This document shows, piece after piece, positions 1 to 8,738 of a stretch of 18,077 nt of DNA; position 1 is the stretch's first letter, and the number at the start of each line of letters is the position of its first letter. Position numbers and translations under genes: made by a program. The notes below the pieces were generated by a model. It was not told where the DNA came from. It searched no databases and saw only the letters and a list, made by a program, of their open reading frames with translations. This DNA is from Chitinophagales bacterium. GTDB lineage: Bacteria; Bacteroidota; Bacteroidia; Chitinophagales; JADIYW01. The DNA lies in the NCBI GenBank assembly GCA_020848315.1, contig JADLAH010000061.1, forward strand, positions 1 through 18,077, read 5' to 3'.

Positions 1-1
1 A

Positions 2-883
2 AATGGCATACACACACCGATTATCGTGATGAATCCGGATGTCATCGACTTTGACAGAATGCTGGAGAATCAGCTGGAACCGGAAATTTATTCGCTATAT
101 ATTTTGCGGGAGCTGATACAGAAGTTAAAGGGGAAATCCATTTCCATTCACCTGAAACTCGAAACCGGCATGAACCGGCTTGGATTTGTGGAAGCAGACC
201 TGCAGGATATGCTGAGTCTGTTGCGGGAACATCCGAACATCACCGTAAAAACTATTTTCTCGCACCTTGCCGCGAGTGAAGATGCGGGATTTGATTTGTT
301 CACCCGACAGCAAATTGCCCACTTTGAAAATCTGTCGGGCAAGATTCAGCAAGCGCTGTCTTATCCTGTAAAACGGCATCTCGCCAATTCTTCCGGCATT
401 ATCCGATTTCCGGAAGCGCGGTATGACTATGTGCGTCTCGGCATCGGATTATATGGCGTGGACAGTTCCGGTACTATTCAGTCAAGCCTGCAAACTATTG
501 GAAAGCTGAAGACGAGAATCGCGCAGATAAAATATGTAAAAGCGGGTGAATCGGTAGGTTATTCCAGAAAAGGAAAAACGGACAAGGACAGTAAGATTGC
601 CATTCTGGCCATCGGGTATGCGGACGGCTACGACCGAAGATTTGGCAACGGCAACGGCGAGGTGTTTATTAACGGGCAACGGGCAAGTATTATCGGCAAT
701 ATCTGCATGGATATGTGCATGGCCGATATCACACATATTGATGAAGTCAATGAAGGTGATGAGGCTGAAATTTACGGCAAGGAGATTTCCATCATCGAAC
801 AAGCGAAGAAAATAGGTACCATCTCTTACGAGCTGCTGACACATATTTCTTCCCGCGTAAAAAGACTATACTACCTTGATTAA
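2..883 (+). CDS. alr: Alanine racemase, C-terminal part (5' end cut by window)
   Basis: Pyridoxal-phosphate enzyme that interconverts L- and D-alanine for peptidoglycan precursors in the cytoplasm. The reading frame is open from base 2, so the start and the PLP-binding lysine lie outside the window. An internal ATG at 26 falls in the middle of the barrel and is not the start. Visible family motifs are PIIVMNPD, HLKLETGMNRLGF, the SHLAASED segment, YVRLGIGLYGV (holding the arginine that contacts the PLP pyridine nitrogen), the catalytic-tyrosine motif GYADGYDRR (Tyr codon 617-619) and ICMDMCMAD (substrate-pocket methionine). The C-terminal beta domain ends normally at TAA 881-883. In many Bacteroidota this domain is the C-terminal half of a MurF-Alr fusion; the window cannot show whether that is so here. 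The gene is convergent with the next one, leaving 23 bases between stops. No terminator hairpin was seen. Confidence 0.93.
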   Translation, partial: NGIHTPIIVMNPDVIDFDRMLENQLEPEIYSLYILRELIQKLKGKSISIHLKLETGMNRLGFVEADLQDMLSLLREHPNITVKTIFSHLAASEDAGFDLFTRQQIAHFENLSGKIQQALSYPVKRHLANSSGIIRFPEARYDYVRLGIGLYGVDSSGTIQSSLQTIGKLKTRIAQIKYVKAGESVGYSRKGKTDKDSKIAILAIGYADGYDRRFGNGNGEVFINGQRASIIGNICMDMCMADITHIDEVNEGDEAEIYGKEISIIEQAKKIGTISYELLTHISSRVKRLYYLD

Positions 884-906
884 CCGGATAGTGGGCGACA
901 AAAATA

Positions 907-2109
907 TCACACGTCCTGATTTTCTTCGGCTGCCGATTCACCGGCTTCCGGTGTTTCAGAGGATGGCTCCTGTGCTGCTTCCGTATGTTCCGTGTCGTGG
1001 ATGTTTTCTGAAACAGGTGTTTCCTCCTCTTGCTTTTCGGCCATTTCCTGCTCACGCTTCAATCGCTGCTGTTCGCGCTGCTCCTGCTGTTTCTTCTCTT
1101 TCTGGATTTCGTCCTTCAGCTGTTTGATGGTTTGCTGAATGCCCGCGATCTTCTGTTCCTTCTCCTTGATGCGTTCATGCAGATGGCTGAAACGCGTCTG
1201 CAACTCTTCTTCGGACAGTTTGCCGCGGGTATAGTGCTGCATTTTTTCCACCTGACTTTTGTAACTCTCCGCATCACGCTCAAGGGAATCTTTGAGGCCG
1301 CCGAGAATTTTGGTCAGCTGCGCAATACGGGAATTGGTTTTATTGATGGTTTCCGTCATTCTGTACTTCTTCAAATCATCGAAGATCGCATTGATCTCGT
1401 TGTACAGCTGGCGTTTTTGAGCCCATCGGATAGAGACGTCCTTGAGCGTGCCCTGCATTTTTTTCAGTTCATCAAAAATGAACTTCCACTGATCGGGATA
1501 GATGAGTTTATTGCGCAATTCCTCCACACGCTGGTGCAGATTTTTTACGAGCACCACATTGGCCTGATCTTCCTGCTCATGATGCAATCGTTTTACCGCT
1601 TTTAATGCATCAAAAATGCGGTTGATTTTATCTTTAAGAGCCGTAGTTTGTTCCCAGGAAATCTCATTTTTCTTCTGATAGAGGGAGATTTTCTCCCATT
1701 GCGCTTTGGTTTTATCCCACAGTGTCTGGTCATATGCCGCGAGCGTATCCGCTTTCTCGTCCAGCAATTTTATTTCATCTTCCAGCAACTGATTGATGCG
1801 GGCGCTCATCAGTTTCTTGCTCCATTTGTGCTGTGATTGCAGGATAATTTCCGGACGCTCCACTTTCACCTCTTCAGGCAGAATCGTATCCGTATTGGCA
1901 TCCACTTCCCAGCGGATGGCATTTTCTGGAAAACTGAAATCGCCGCCGTTTTTCCATTCCGCAAAAAGTGCATCCTGCAAATCTTTGGTAACTTCCTCTT
2001 TTGGAAAAGCATGGATATAAATCTTAGCGGTTTCTTCCACTAAATGAATTGTAATGAGTGCCTGCCTGTCGGTTCCAATCTCACCCCATAATACTAGTCT
2101 GGTGTTCAT
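907..2109 (-). CDS. Cytoplasmic coiled-coil protein with DUF349-like repeats, function unknown
   Basis: 400 residues, no signal peptide and no membrane segment, so probably cytoplasmic. Residues 1-95 look like a mixed beta domain (RLVLWGEIG, ALITIHLV, IYIHAFP). Residues 97-340 are mostly helical and highly charged. Two segments resemble each other: about 138-178 (QWEKISLY then TALKDKINRIFDALK) and about 207-250 (QWKFIFDEL then RQLYNEINAIFDDLKKYR). Their spacing of W, F and K/R recalls the DUF349 repeat, a helical module of unknown biochemical role; this is a resemblance by eye only. Residues 315-362 form a KEQ-rich coiled coil, followed by an acidic, probably disordered tail rich in E, T, S and A. 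The start at 2109 is the first ATG and follows the terminator of the preceding minus-strand gene, so the gene is probably its own transcription unit. No specific function is claimed. Confidence 0.8.
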   Translation of the reverse strand: MNTRLVLWGEIGTDRQALITIHLVEETAKIYIHAFPKEEVTKDLQDALFAEWKNGGDFSFPENAIRWEVDANTDTILPEEVKVERPEIILQSQHKWSKKLMSARINQLLEDEIKLLDEKADTLAAYDQTLWDKTKAQWEKISLYQKKNEISWEQTTALKDKINRIFDALKAVKRLHHEQEDQANVVLVKNLHQRVEELRNKLIYPDQWKFIFDELKKMQGTLKDVSIRWAQKRQLYNEINAIFDDLKKYRMTETINKTNSRIAQLTKILGGLKDSLERDAESYKSQVEKMQHYTRGKLSEEELQTRFSHLHERIKEKEQKIAGIQQTIKQLKDEIQKEKKQQEQREQQRLKREQEMAEKQEEETPVSENIHDTEHTEAAQEPSSETPEAGESAAEENQDV

Positions 2110-2161
2110 GTGCTTGATTTATAAGCGAAATAAATTCGGCATGTTGGTGTTTCGTTTAAAT

Positions 2162-2191
2162 AAAAAGCAGTTTGCAAATCATGCAAACTGC
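2162..2191 (-). terminator. Intrinsic terminator downstream of the tandem paralogue pair
   Basis: Read on the minus strand, a perfect 10-bp stem (GCAGTTTGCA and TGCAAACTGC) with a 5-base loop is followed at once by TTTTTATTT. It lies 23 bases after the stop of the gene ending at 2214 and 53 bases before the start of the gene at 2109. It therefore ends the 3621-2214 transcript. Confidence 0.9.
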
Positions 2192-2213
2192 CTTACAAAA
2201 GTAAAAATATAGT

Positions 2214-2900
2214 TTAATAATTCAAAGTTGCTTTTTTTGTTTTTATCGTCTCGATAATTTGCTTTTGCAATATAATCTGTTGTTGTTTTGCGGCCTGATC
2301 CGCATCATTTTTGATTATATCCTGCTCAGTGTCTGCGATGGATTTCTTGTATTTTTCAATCGTTTTTAACTTTTTACTTTTGTCTTTTTCCAATGATTTT
2401 AAAGATTTCTCTAAACTTTTCAGCGCTTTTTCTTCTGCTTTGAGCTGATCTGAAACCGTAGACAACGCAACAGTTTGCGCAAAGTCTCTTACTTGAGCTT
2501 CCATGGCCAGATGTTGGTTCGGATAGGCATAAGAAGAAACAAACGCACCGCCAAGATCAGTAAAGAAGGTAACTTTAGCCCCTTTGTTAAATGGGACTAC
2601 GATTACATAAATATCAACGGTATTATTGCTTACTGCATCAATCTGCGCGTTGTCGATGAAGACTTCCGAAGATTTTTTACTGCTTATCATTTTGCCTTTT
2701 ACTTTTTTTCCGTAGCTTTTCAATGCATCCTTCACTTTGTCTACATCGCTGTTTGGCAAGGTAATTTCTATTCCATTTTGTTCCCCTTTGCTCATAAACT
2801 GTCTTACTTCATTTACTGTAAAAGCAGTTTGTGCATTTGCATTGAAAGAAATAAACAACATCAAGAAAGAAGAAAATAAAAATACATGTATATTTTTCAT
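2214..2900 (-). CDS. Exported coiled-coil protein, family unknown (paralogue 1)
   Basis: 228 residues. A typical signal peptide covers residues 1-24 with likely cleavage after NANAQ, so the protein is exported to the periplasm or beyond; there is no lipobox cysteine. The globular part (about 25-130) holds FTVNEVRQFMSKGEQNG, SSKKSSEVFIDNAQ, a hydrophobic strand VDIYVIVVPF and FTDLGGAFVSS. Residues 150-200 form a lysine-rich coiled coil of repeated LKSLEK-type units, and the tail contains DIIKNDADQAAKQQQI. It is a close tandem paralogue of the gene at 2938-3621, which lies 37 bases upstream and is probably co-transcribed. I do not recognise a named family or activity and see no catalytic motif. 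ATG at 2900 is the natural start, directly before the signal sequence. Confidence 0.88.
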   Translation of the reverse strand: MKNIHVFLFSSFLMLFISFNANAQTAFTVNEVRQFMSKGEQNGIEITLPNSDVDKVKDALKSYGKKVKGKMISSKKSSEVFIDNAQIDAVSNNTVDIYVIVVPFNKGAKVTFFTDLGGAFVSSYAYPNQHLAMEAQVRDFAQTVALSTVSDQLKAEEKALKSLEKSLKSLEKDKSKKLKTIEKYKKSIADTEQDIIKNDADQAAKQQQIILQKQIIETIKTKKATLNY

Positions 2901-2937
2901 AAATAATTAAATATTGTTATAAAATAGCCAAATGGCA

Positions 2938-3621
2938 TTAATTCAAAGACGCTCTTTTGGTTTTTACCGTCTCAATAATCTGCTGCTGCAGAGAGATTTG
3001 TTGTTGTTTGGCAGCCTGGTCAGCGTCGTTTTTAATAATATCCTGTTCCCGTTGCTGAATAAGCGCTTTTGCCTTCTCAATCTCTTTGATATAATCCTGT
3101 TTTTTCTCTACCAGATCTTTCAGGTCGCCGTTGATGGTTTTCAGGATTTTTTCTTCACTTTTCAGCTGTGCTTCCACCACATCAATCGCTCTGTCTTTAG
3201 CGAATTTTCTGATTAAGGCTTCCATGCCGGCATACTGTGTGCTGTAGGCAGATGAAGAAATAAAGGCGCCTCCCAAATCGGTGAAGATAGTCAACTTAGT
3301 TCCATTGTCTACCTGCGTCACAATAACGTACATATCAACTGTATTAGCGCTGACGGTGGGCACCTGTGCATTGTCAATAAATACTTCGGATGATTTTTTG
3401 CTGCTCACCACTTTTGCTTTCATTTTTTTAGCCCACTTTTCGAGTGCGTCTTTTGTGTCTTCAGGGGTGGAACCGGCGAGGATGATTTCCATTCCGTTTT
3501 GTTCCCCTTTACTCATAAACTGACGCACTTCATTCACGGTGAAAGTGTTTTGCGCTTTTACTGCTATTGCAGAAAAAAAGATTGCCGCCAATAATAATGG
3601 AATTCTTACTGCATTTCTCAT
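2938..3621 (-). CDS. Exported coiled-coil protein, family unknown (paralogue 2)
   Basis: 227 residues from the ATG at 3621 (MRNAVRIPLL). The frame stays open up to 3681, but the 3621 start puts a clean signal peptide at the N terminus (cleavage likely after AVKAQ) and is preferred. Architecture and length match its neighbour at 2214-2900: FTVNEVRQFMSKGEQNG at the mature N terminus, SSKKSSEVFIDNAQ, VDMYVIVTQ, FTDLGGAFISS, a coiled coil at about 150-200, and DIIKNDADQAAKQQQI near the end. The coiled-coil sequence differs most between the two, while the ends are nearly identical. It is the first gene of the pair. The 133-base gap up to 3755 contains AT-rich sequence with only weak -7-like matches, so no promoter is called. 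Function unknown. Confidence 0.88.
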   Translation of the reverse strand: MRNAVRIPLLLAAIFFSAIAVKAQNTFTVNEVRQFMSKGEQNGMEIILAGSTPEDTKDALEKWAKKMKAKVVSSKKSSEVFIDNAQVPTVSANTVDMYVIVTQVDNGTKLTIFTDLGGAFISSSAYSTQYAGMEALIRKFAKDRAIDVVEAQLKSEEKILKTINGDLKDLVEKKQDYIKEIEKAKALIQQREQDIIKNDADQAAKQQQISLQQQIIETVKTKRASLN

Positions 3622-3754
3622 CTTGTTATCTTTTTCGTATTTACTATTTGAATAATTAAGGTAGTACAAATCCAATGCCACTTTATTACAAAATTTATAT
3701 CTACACTTAAATTTAATGCTGAATTTCCAATTTTTGTGATTTTCCTGTCATATT

Positions 3755-5530
3755 TCAGGGTTTATCCTGTAAAGATGTGCGGATAAATGCCTTCTGCCCG
3801 CACATCACCTCGATGTGTAATGTATTGGCCATCGTTTCTGATTTTGTGGAATATTCCACCTGCCATTCCTGTTGTGCCGTTTTCACCAGCCATTCATATT
3901 CCTGTCCGGAAAAAAGAGCGATGGAAAAGCGACCTGTAGCGTCCACATCCACTTCCCGTATTTTGCGTGAGGTAAGATTATACATGCGCAGACTTGCTCC
4001 CTTCACTGGCTGACCTGTCAGAGAATCTACGATACGCCCCTGAATCTGAATGATGACCGGCGACTGTACCGGCTGCACTGTCGCAGGTGCAGAAACGGGC
4101 ACTATTTTCAGTGATACTGCCAGTGTATCTCCGACAGATGCCTGTAGCCAGGAAATAGATTGCACGGCATCCTTATATTGCTCTTTCTGTATTTCTATGC
4201 GGCCGTTTTTTTTGTCGGCTACCGCCAGATATGCCTCGCCATCATCGTTGGTAATACCTTCTCCGAGTAGTCTTTCTTCCGCAAAAAGTTTCCATGCCGC
4301 AAAACCCAATGGCTGCGCCGTCGCACTGTCTGTCAGTTGCAAACGAAGGGTAACTTGCTGCGGAACATATCGATATACATCAAATCCACCTTTCCCACCA
4401 CTTCGATCAGAAGTAAAATAACCCGTCTTCACGGCAGGGTCAAAGATGATGCTCATTTCATCCGCTTCAGAATTAATAGGTGCCGGCAGCCATTCTACCG
4501 ACTGCCAGCTATTGCCCTTGCGGGTGGCCTTGTAGATATCAAAACCGCCCGCGCCACCGGGTTTGTCGGAAACAAAAAACAATTGCTCTGTCTGGCCGGA
4601 CAGCAGAAAGGGACTGCTCTCCGATGCGGTGCTATTGATACGGTCACCGGCATTCTCGGGCTTCGACCACTGTCCGTTTTCCAATTTGCTTTTCCAGATA
4701 TCCATTTTCCCATAACCTCCGGATTGATTGGAGGCGAAATACAATTCATTTGCTTTAGCATTCAGCGCAGGTGTCTGCTGTATGCTGCCGGCCACATAAT
4801 GTGGGAACGGACGCACATTCAGCAACTGACCACCCAGATAATCCGCCAGGAATATCTTCTGCAAACCATCCGGTTGCACGGCGGCGAAGGCGACCGTATT
4901 ACCGTCTTTTGAAAACGAAATGGATCGGATATTCCAGGCTCCGACGCTGTTTTTATACACAGATACCGGCGGTGCAAACTGCTGATACTGTCTTACCACC
5001 TGCCACACCTGTGGCGCTCCCGTGTTTTCCCTGCGTATAAAAACAGGATGATTCCTCAGTACTGATATATAAGATTCATCCGAGCCGGTATTGTAGGCAT
5101 AGTTGTCAAATTCGTAGGTGGCCATTTGCATGGACGACTGCAGCATCTGCTCGCAATGCGTGTACAATGTGTTTATATAAACAATATCTGTTGTCGCAGC
5201 ATGTCTGAGAGCCACATTGTAAAAACGGGCGCACTGACCTGTGATGCGACATGCCTCCGCATAGGCGGTCAGCAGATTCTTCGATGTCGGGAGTATTGCT
5301 GAATCACGCTCAAACCATTGAATAGCTTTGGGGAAATCTTTACTGAGCACATACAACTCCGCAATCCGGGATGCAGTGATACCATTCGGATATTCACTCA
5401 GATAATACTGCAAGACTTTATCTGTTTCTCCCTGCAGGAGCAGCTTATTTATATAAAGCGAATCCCATTTTCTGGCATGCAGTGAAAGCCCGGTGCACAG
5501 CAATAGCAATATGAATAAACACTTTTTCAT
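3755..5530 (-). CDS. Envelope protein: TPR-like region, PD40 propeller, two carboxypeptidase-regulatory-like domains
   Basis: 591 residues from the ATG at 5530 (MKKCLFILLL); an ATG two codons upstream at 5536 is equally possible. The frame runs on to 5602, but that would place a non-signal extension before the signal peptide and overlap polA. The signal peptide ends near LSLHA (19). Residues 25-110 look like TPR helices (LLQGETDKVLQYYL, KDFPKAIQWFERD). Residues 200-388 hold PD40 beta-propeller blades with the typical motifs ELYFASNQSGGYGKMDIW, LFFVSDKPGGAGGFDIY and YFTSDRSGGKGGFDVY. Two Ig-like CNA-B/carboxypeptidase-regulatory domains follow at about 393-475 and 495-578. Related T9SS-linked proteins such as PorE usually continue into a peptidoglycan-binding OmpA domain, which is absent here. 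It starts 10-16 bases after the polA stop and is probably co-transcribed. Likely a periplasmic or surface scaffold protein. Confidence 0.87.
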   Translation of the reverse strand: MKKCLFILLLLCTGLSLHARKWDSLYINKLLLQGETDKVLQYYLSEYPNGITASRIAELYVLSKDFPKAIQWFERDSAILPTSKNLLTAYAEACRITGQCARFYNVALRHAATTDIVYINTLYTHCEQMLQSSMQMATYEFDNYAYNTGSDESYISVLRNHPVFIRRENTGAPQVWQVVRQYQQFAPPVSVYKNSVGAWNIRSISFSKDGNTVAFAAVQPDGLQKIFLADYLGGQLLNVRPFPHYVAGSIQQTPALNAKANELYFASNQSGGYGKMDIWKSKLENGQWSKPENAGDRINSTASESSPFLLSGQTEQLFFVSDKPGGAGGFDIYKATRKGNSWQSVEWLPAPINSEADEMSIIFDPAVKTGYFTSDRSGGKGGFDVYRYVPQQVTLRLQLTDSATAQPLGFAAWKLFAEERLLGEGITNDDGEAYLAVADKKNGRIEIQKEQYKDAVQSISWLQASVGDTLAVSLKIVPVSAPATVQPVQSPVIIQIQGRIVDSLTGQPVKGASLRMYNLTSRKIREVDVDATGRFSIALFSGQEYEWLVKTAQQEWQVEYSTKSETMANTLHIEVMCGQKAFIRTSLQDKP

Positions 5531-5546
5531 AGTCATGGTGAATTGT

Positions 5547-8342
5547 TTAATGCGCCTGCAGCCAGTCCTGACCGTAACCTGCTGATACTTCCAGCGGCAC
5601 ATGCAGTTTCATCGCATTTTGCATGCCTGACTTTACTATTTCTTCCACAATCTCTTTTTCAGGTATATACACATCAAACAATAGCTCATCGTGTACCTGC
5701 AATATCATTCTGGAGCGCAGGTTCCGCTTTTTCATTTCCTGATGAATACGAATCATGGCGACCTTAATCATATCTGCCGCTGTGCCTTGTATCGGCGCGT
5801 TGATGGCATTCCGCTCCGCGAAGCTGCGGATGGTATGGTTACCCGCATTGATATCGCGGAGGTAGCGCCGTCTGTTCAGCAGGGTTTCCACGTATCCTTT
5901 TTCTCTGGCCGACTGTATGGTATTTTCCATATATCGTTTGATGCCGTTGTACTTCTGGAAATACTGATCAATCAGATGGCCGGCATCGGTGCGCGGTATG
6001 CCCAGTCGCTGCGCGAGACCGAACGCAGAAATGCCGTAGATGATACCGAAGTTCACCATTTTAGCCTGACGTCTCATTTCGGAGGTTACTTCGCTGAGCG
6101 GCACACCAAAGACGTTAGAAGCGGTAGCGGTATGAATATCAATATGCTGATTGAAAGCTGCAATCATATTTTCATCCTCACTGATAGACGCTACGATGCG
6201 CAGCTCTATCTGGGAATAATCTGCCGAAAGTAGTAAGTGTTCTTTGTCTTTGCAGATGAAAGCCTGTCTGATTTTTCTGCCGCGCTCCGTTCGCACCGGA
6301 ATGTTCTGCAGATTCGGGTTGGTAGAACTGAGACGTCCGGTGGCAGCAACCGCCTGATTGAAGGTGGTGTGCAGTCGCTGTGTTTTCGGATTTATCAGGG
6401 ATGGCAGCGCATCGACATAAGTACTTTTTAATTTGGTCCATTCGCGGTAATCCAGGATTTTTTCCGCAATCGGATGTTCGTGCACCAGCTTTTGCAGCGT
6501 TTCCTCATCGGTAGAATATTGCCCTGTCTTCGTCTTCTTACCGGGATATTTTATTTTCATTTTCTCGAACAAAACTTCTCCGAGTTGTTTGGGTGAATCC
6601 AGGTTAAAATGTGCGCCCGATATCGCCATAATTTCTTCCTGCAGCATCAGAATATCGCGGCGCATTTCATCGGAATATTGTTTGAGAAAATCGGTATCTA
6701 TCCGAACGCCCTCAAACTCCATATCTGTCAATACGGAAATAAGCGGCGCCTCCACATCGTAATATAATTTATGCAGGTGCGAATGGTCTATTTCCTTTCT
6801 GAATACTTCCTGTAACTGCCAGGTCACATCGGCATCTTCGGCGGCGTACTCTTTTATTTTCTCCAATGGCACATCGCGCATGGACAATTGTTTGGGACCT
6901 TTTTTCCCAATCAGTTCTTCAATAGAAACCGGAGCATATCCGAGATAATTTTCAGACAGCACATTCATATTGTGCTTGGTATCTGCATCCATCAGATAAT
7001 GGGCAATCATAGTATCAAACAGCACGCCTTTTACTTCCACATCATACCATTTCAGTACGAGTTGGTCGTATTTGATATTTTGTCCGATTTTTACAATCTG
7101 CTCATCTTCCAGAATGGATTTAAAACGACTGACCAGTTGCTGCGCTGCTGTCCTTTCTGCCGGCACCGGAATATAATATGCTTCGTGTGCCTTTACGCTG
7201 AATGACATGCCGACGATTTCGCAGTTGTTGGCATCGAGCGATGTTGTTTCCGTATCGAAGGCAATACGCGAATGTCCGGATAACAACTTTATCAGTTCCG
7301 CTATCTTTTCCTCTGTATCTACCAGGTGATAGTGATGCGTTGTATTGTGTATATTTTTTCCGGCTTCCGCAGGCATCGGATCTTCCGCGGCGGTATCATC
7401 TCCGAACAAAGACGTTTGCGCGCTGTTGACCGGCGCTGTCTGTTTTTTGGTTGCCACTTCATTGATGGAATACTGGTCGCCGAGCAAGCGTTTGCCAAGC
7501 GTTCGGAATTCCAGTTCCGCAAATATCTCTGTCAGCTTTTGCTTATTAAATTCTTTGACGGCATACGCGTCTTCGTCCCATTCAATCGGGGCATCCACGA
7601 TAACTGTGGCCAGTTGTTTGGAGATAAACGCCATTTCTTTATGTTCGAGCAATTTATCCTTGATCGCGCCTTTGACCTGATCAATATTGGCGTAAATATT
7701 TTCGATGGAACCAAACTGCCGTATCAGCATTTTTGCGCCCTTCTCGCCGATACCTTTTACGCCGGGAATATTGTCCACGGCATCGCCCCACAAACCAAGA
7801 ATATCAATGATCTGTTTGGGATGCTGAATTTCCCATTTTTTCTTCATGTCGTGCACGCCAAGCACTTCGGCCGGTTTGCCCATGAAGGGTGGTTTGTGAA
7901 TGAAGATATTGTCTGCCACGATTTGTCCGAGGTCTTTATCCGGCGACACGATATAGCATTCAACGCCTTCTTTGGCGGCTTTTTCCGCGAGTGTGCCTAT
8001 CAGGTCGTCGGCTTCATAGCCATCCATCTCCACTACCTGCATATTCATGGCGCGCACGATTTCTTTGATAATCGGCACGGACCAAACGATGTCGTCCGGT
8101 GTCTCCTGACGGTTGGCTTTATAAAACTCATGTTCTGCCTGACGGTCGGTTTGCGCGGCAGCATCAAATACAACAGCAATATGCGTCGGGTTGTATTTGG
8201 TTTTGATTTCCCACAATGTATTGATGAAGCCGGAAACAGCTGACACGTTTTGTCCCTTGGAATTCATCAGCGGATTTTTCTGCATAGCAAAATAAGCCCG
8301 GAAGATGAGCGCGAAGGAATCGAACAGATATAGTTTTTTCAT
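5547..8342 (-). CDS. polA: DNA polymerase I
   Basis: 931 residues from the ATG at 8342 (MKKLYLFDSF); the open frame to 8363 is upstream noise. All three domains are present. The 5'-3' exonuclease (about 1-290) has EADD at 110-113, SPDKD at 133-137 and the helix-hairpin GDAVDNIPGVKGIG at 186-199. The 3'-5' proofreading domain (about 345-530) keeps its metal ligands in FDTETTSLD (D363, E365), NIKYDQ and YAAEDADVT, so it should be active. The polymerase domain has motif A SADYSQIELR (from 706), motif B RRQAKMVNFGIIYG (Phe at about 765, the E. coli type at the sugar-selecting position) and motif C QVHDELLFD (Asp at about 885). It acts in Okazaki-fragment maturation and excision repair. It follows the CMD-family gene by 51 bases and precedes the PD40 gene by about 10 bases. 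Confidence 0.98.
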   Translation of the reverse strand: MKKLYLFDSFALIFRAYFAMQKNPLMNSKGQNVSAVSGFINTLWEIKTKYNPTHIAVVFDAAAQTDRQAEHEFYKANRQETPDDIVWSVPIIKEIVRAMNMQVVEMDGYEADDLIGTLAEKAAKEGVECYIVSPDKDLGQIVADNIFIHKPPFMGKPAEVLGVHDMKKKWEIQHPKQIIDILGLWGDAVDNIPGVKGIGEKGAKMLIRQFGSIENIYANIDQVKGAIKDKLLEHKEMAFISKQLATVIVDAPIEWDEDAYAVKEFNKQKLTEIFAELEFRTLGKRLLGDQYSINEVATKKQTAPVNSAQTSLFGDDTAAEDPMPAEAGKNIHNTTHHYHLVDTEEKIAELIKLLSGHSRIAFDTETTSLDANNCEIVGMSFSVKAHEAYYIPVPAERTAAQQLVSRFKSILEDEQIVKIGQNIKYDQLVLKWYDVEVKGVLFDTMIAHYLMDADTKHNMNVLSENYLGYAPVSIEELIGKKGPKQLSMRDVPLEKIKEYAAEDADVTWQLQEVFRKEIDHSHLHKLYYDVEAPLISVLTDMEFEGVRIDTDFLKQYSDEMRRDILMLQEEIMAISGAHFNLDSPKQLGEVLFEKMKIKYPGKKTKTGQYSTDEETLQKLVHEHPIAEKILDYREWTKLKSTYVDALPSLINPKTQRLHTTFNQAVAATGRLSSTNPNLQNIPVRTERGRKIRQAFICKDKEHLLLSADYSQIELRIVASISEDENMIAAFNQHIDIHTATASNVFGVPLSEVTSEMRRQAKMVNFGIIYGISAFGLAQRLGIPRTDAGHLIDQYFQKYNGIKRYMENTIQSAREKGYVETLLNRRRYLRDINAGNHTIRSFAERNAINAPIQGTAADMIKVAMIRIHQEMKKRNLRSRMILQVHDELLFDVYIPEKEIVEEIVKSGMQNAMKLHVPLEVSAGYGQDWLQAH

Positions 8343-8393
8343 AGTGTAGATTTTACGAACCACTTGTATTGCCGGAGTTGGTCCACATTAAAA

Positions 8394-8738
8394 TTATTGA
8401 GCCAGCAACGCTTCCCAATATTCCGCTGCTCTGCGGGTGTGCGGAATACAAATACTGCCACCCACCAGATTGGCGATGGCAAATACTTCGTATACCTGTT
8501 CTGTGCTGACACCCTGTTCATGGCATTTGCCCAGGTGATATTTGATGCAGTCATCACAACGCAGCACCATAGAGGCTACAAGCCCCAGCATTTCCTTGGT
8601 TTTTGCATCGATGGCGCCATCCGCATAGGCATGCATATCGAGATTGAAAAATCTGTTGAGCGTGAGATTTTTCTGCCCCAGAATAACTTCGTTCATTTTA
8701 GAACGATAGTCATTAAATTCCTGTATTAATTCTGACAT
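8394..8738 (-). CDS. Carboxymuconolactone decarboxylase-family (AhpD-like) protein
   Basis: 114 residues, a single all-helical CMD/AhpD-like domain of the usual small size. The redox motif is visible as RCDDCIKYHL (C61, C64, H68), the C-x-x-C-x3-H arrangement of AhpD-type alkylhydroperoxidases. Members act in peroxide reduction or as thiol-disulfide proteins; the true substrate cannot be read from sequence, and gamma-carboxymuconolactone decarboxylation is unlikely without a pathway nearby. The C-terminal HTRRAAEYWEALL is typical of the family. The ATG at 8738 directly follows the T-tract of a long terminator hairpin, so there is no room for a separate ribosome-binding leader. A -7-like promoter element in the hairpin loop would give a leader of about 14 bases. 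polA follows 51 bases downstream and may share the transcript. Confidence 0.9.
   Translation of the reverse strand: MSELIQEFNDYRSKMNEVILGQKNLTLNRFFNLDMHAYADGAIDAKTKEMLGLVASMVLRCDDCIKYHLGKCHEQGVSTEQVYEVFAIANLVGGSICIPHTRRAAEYWEALLAQ

Noticed and set aside
5531..5602. N-terminal extension of the PD40 protein to 5602
   Set aside because: It overlaps the 3' end of polA and would bury the clear signal peptide that begins at 5530.
7326..8243. A 305-residue open frame on the plus strand opposite polA
   Set aside because: It lies antisense to the 5'-3' exonuclease domain of DNA polymerase I, has no recognisable domain and is rich in Phe/His/Arg as expected of a shadow frame.
8394..8738. Gamma-carboxymuconolactone decarboxylase of the protocatechuate pathway
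   Set aside because: The C-x-x-C-x3-H redox motif and lack of pathway genes point to an AhpD-like thiol protein rather than that enzyme.
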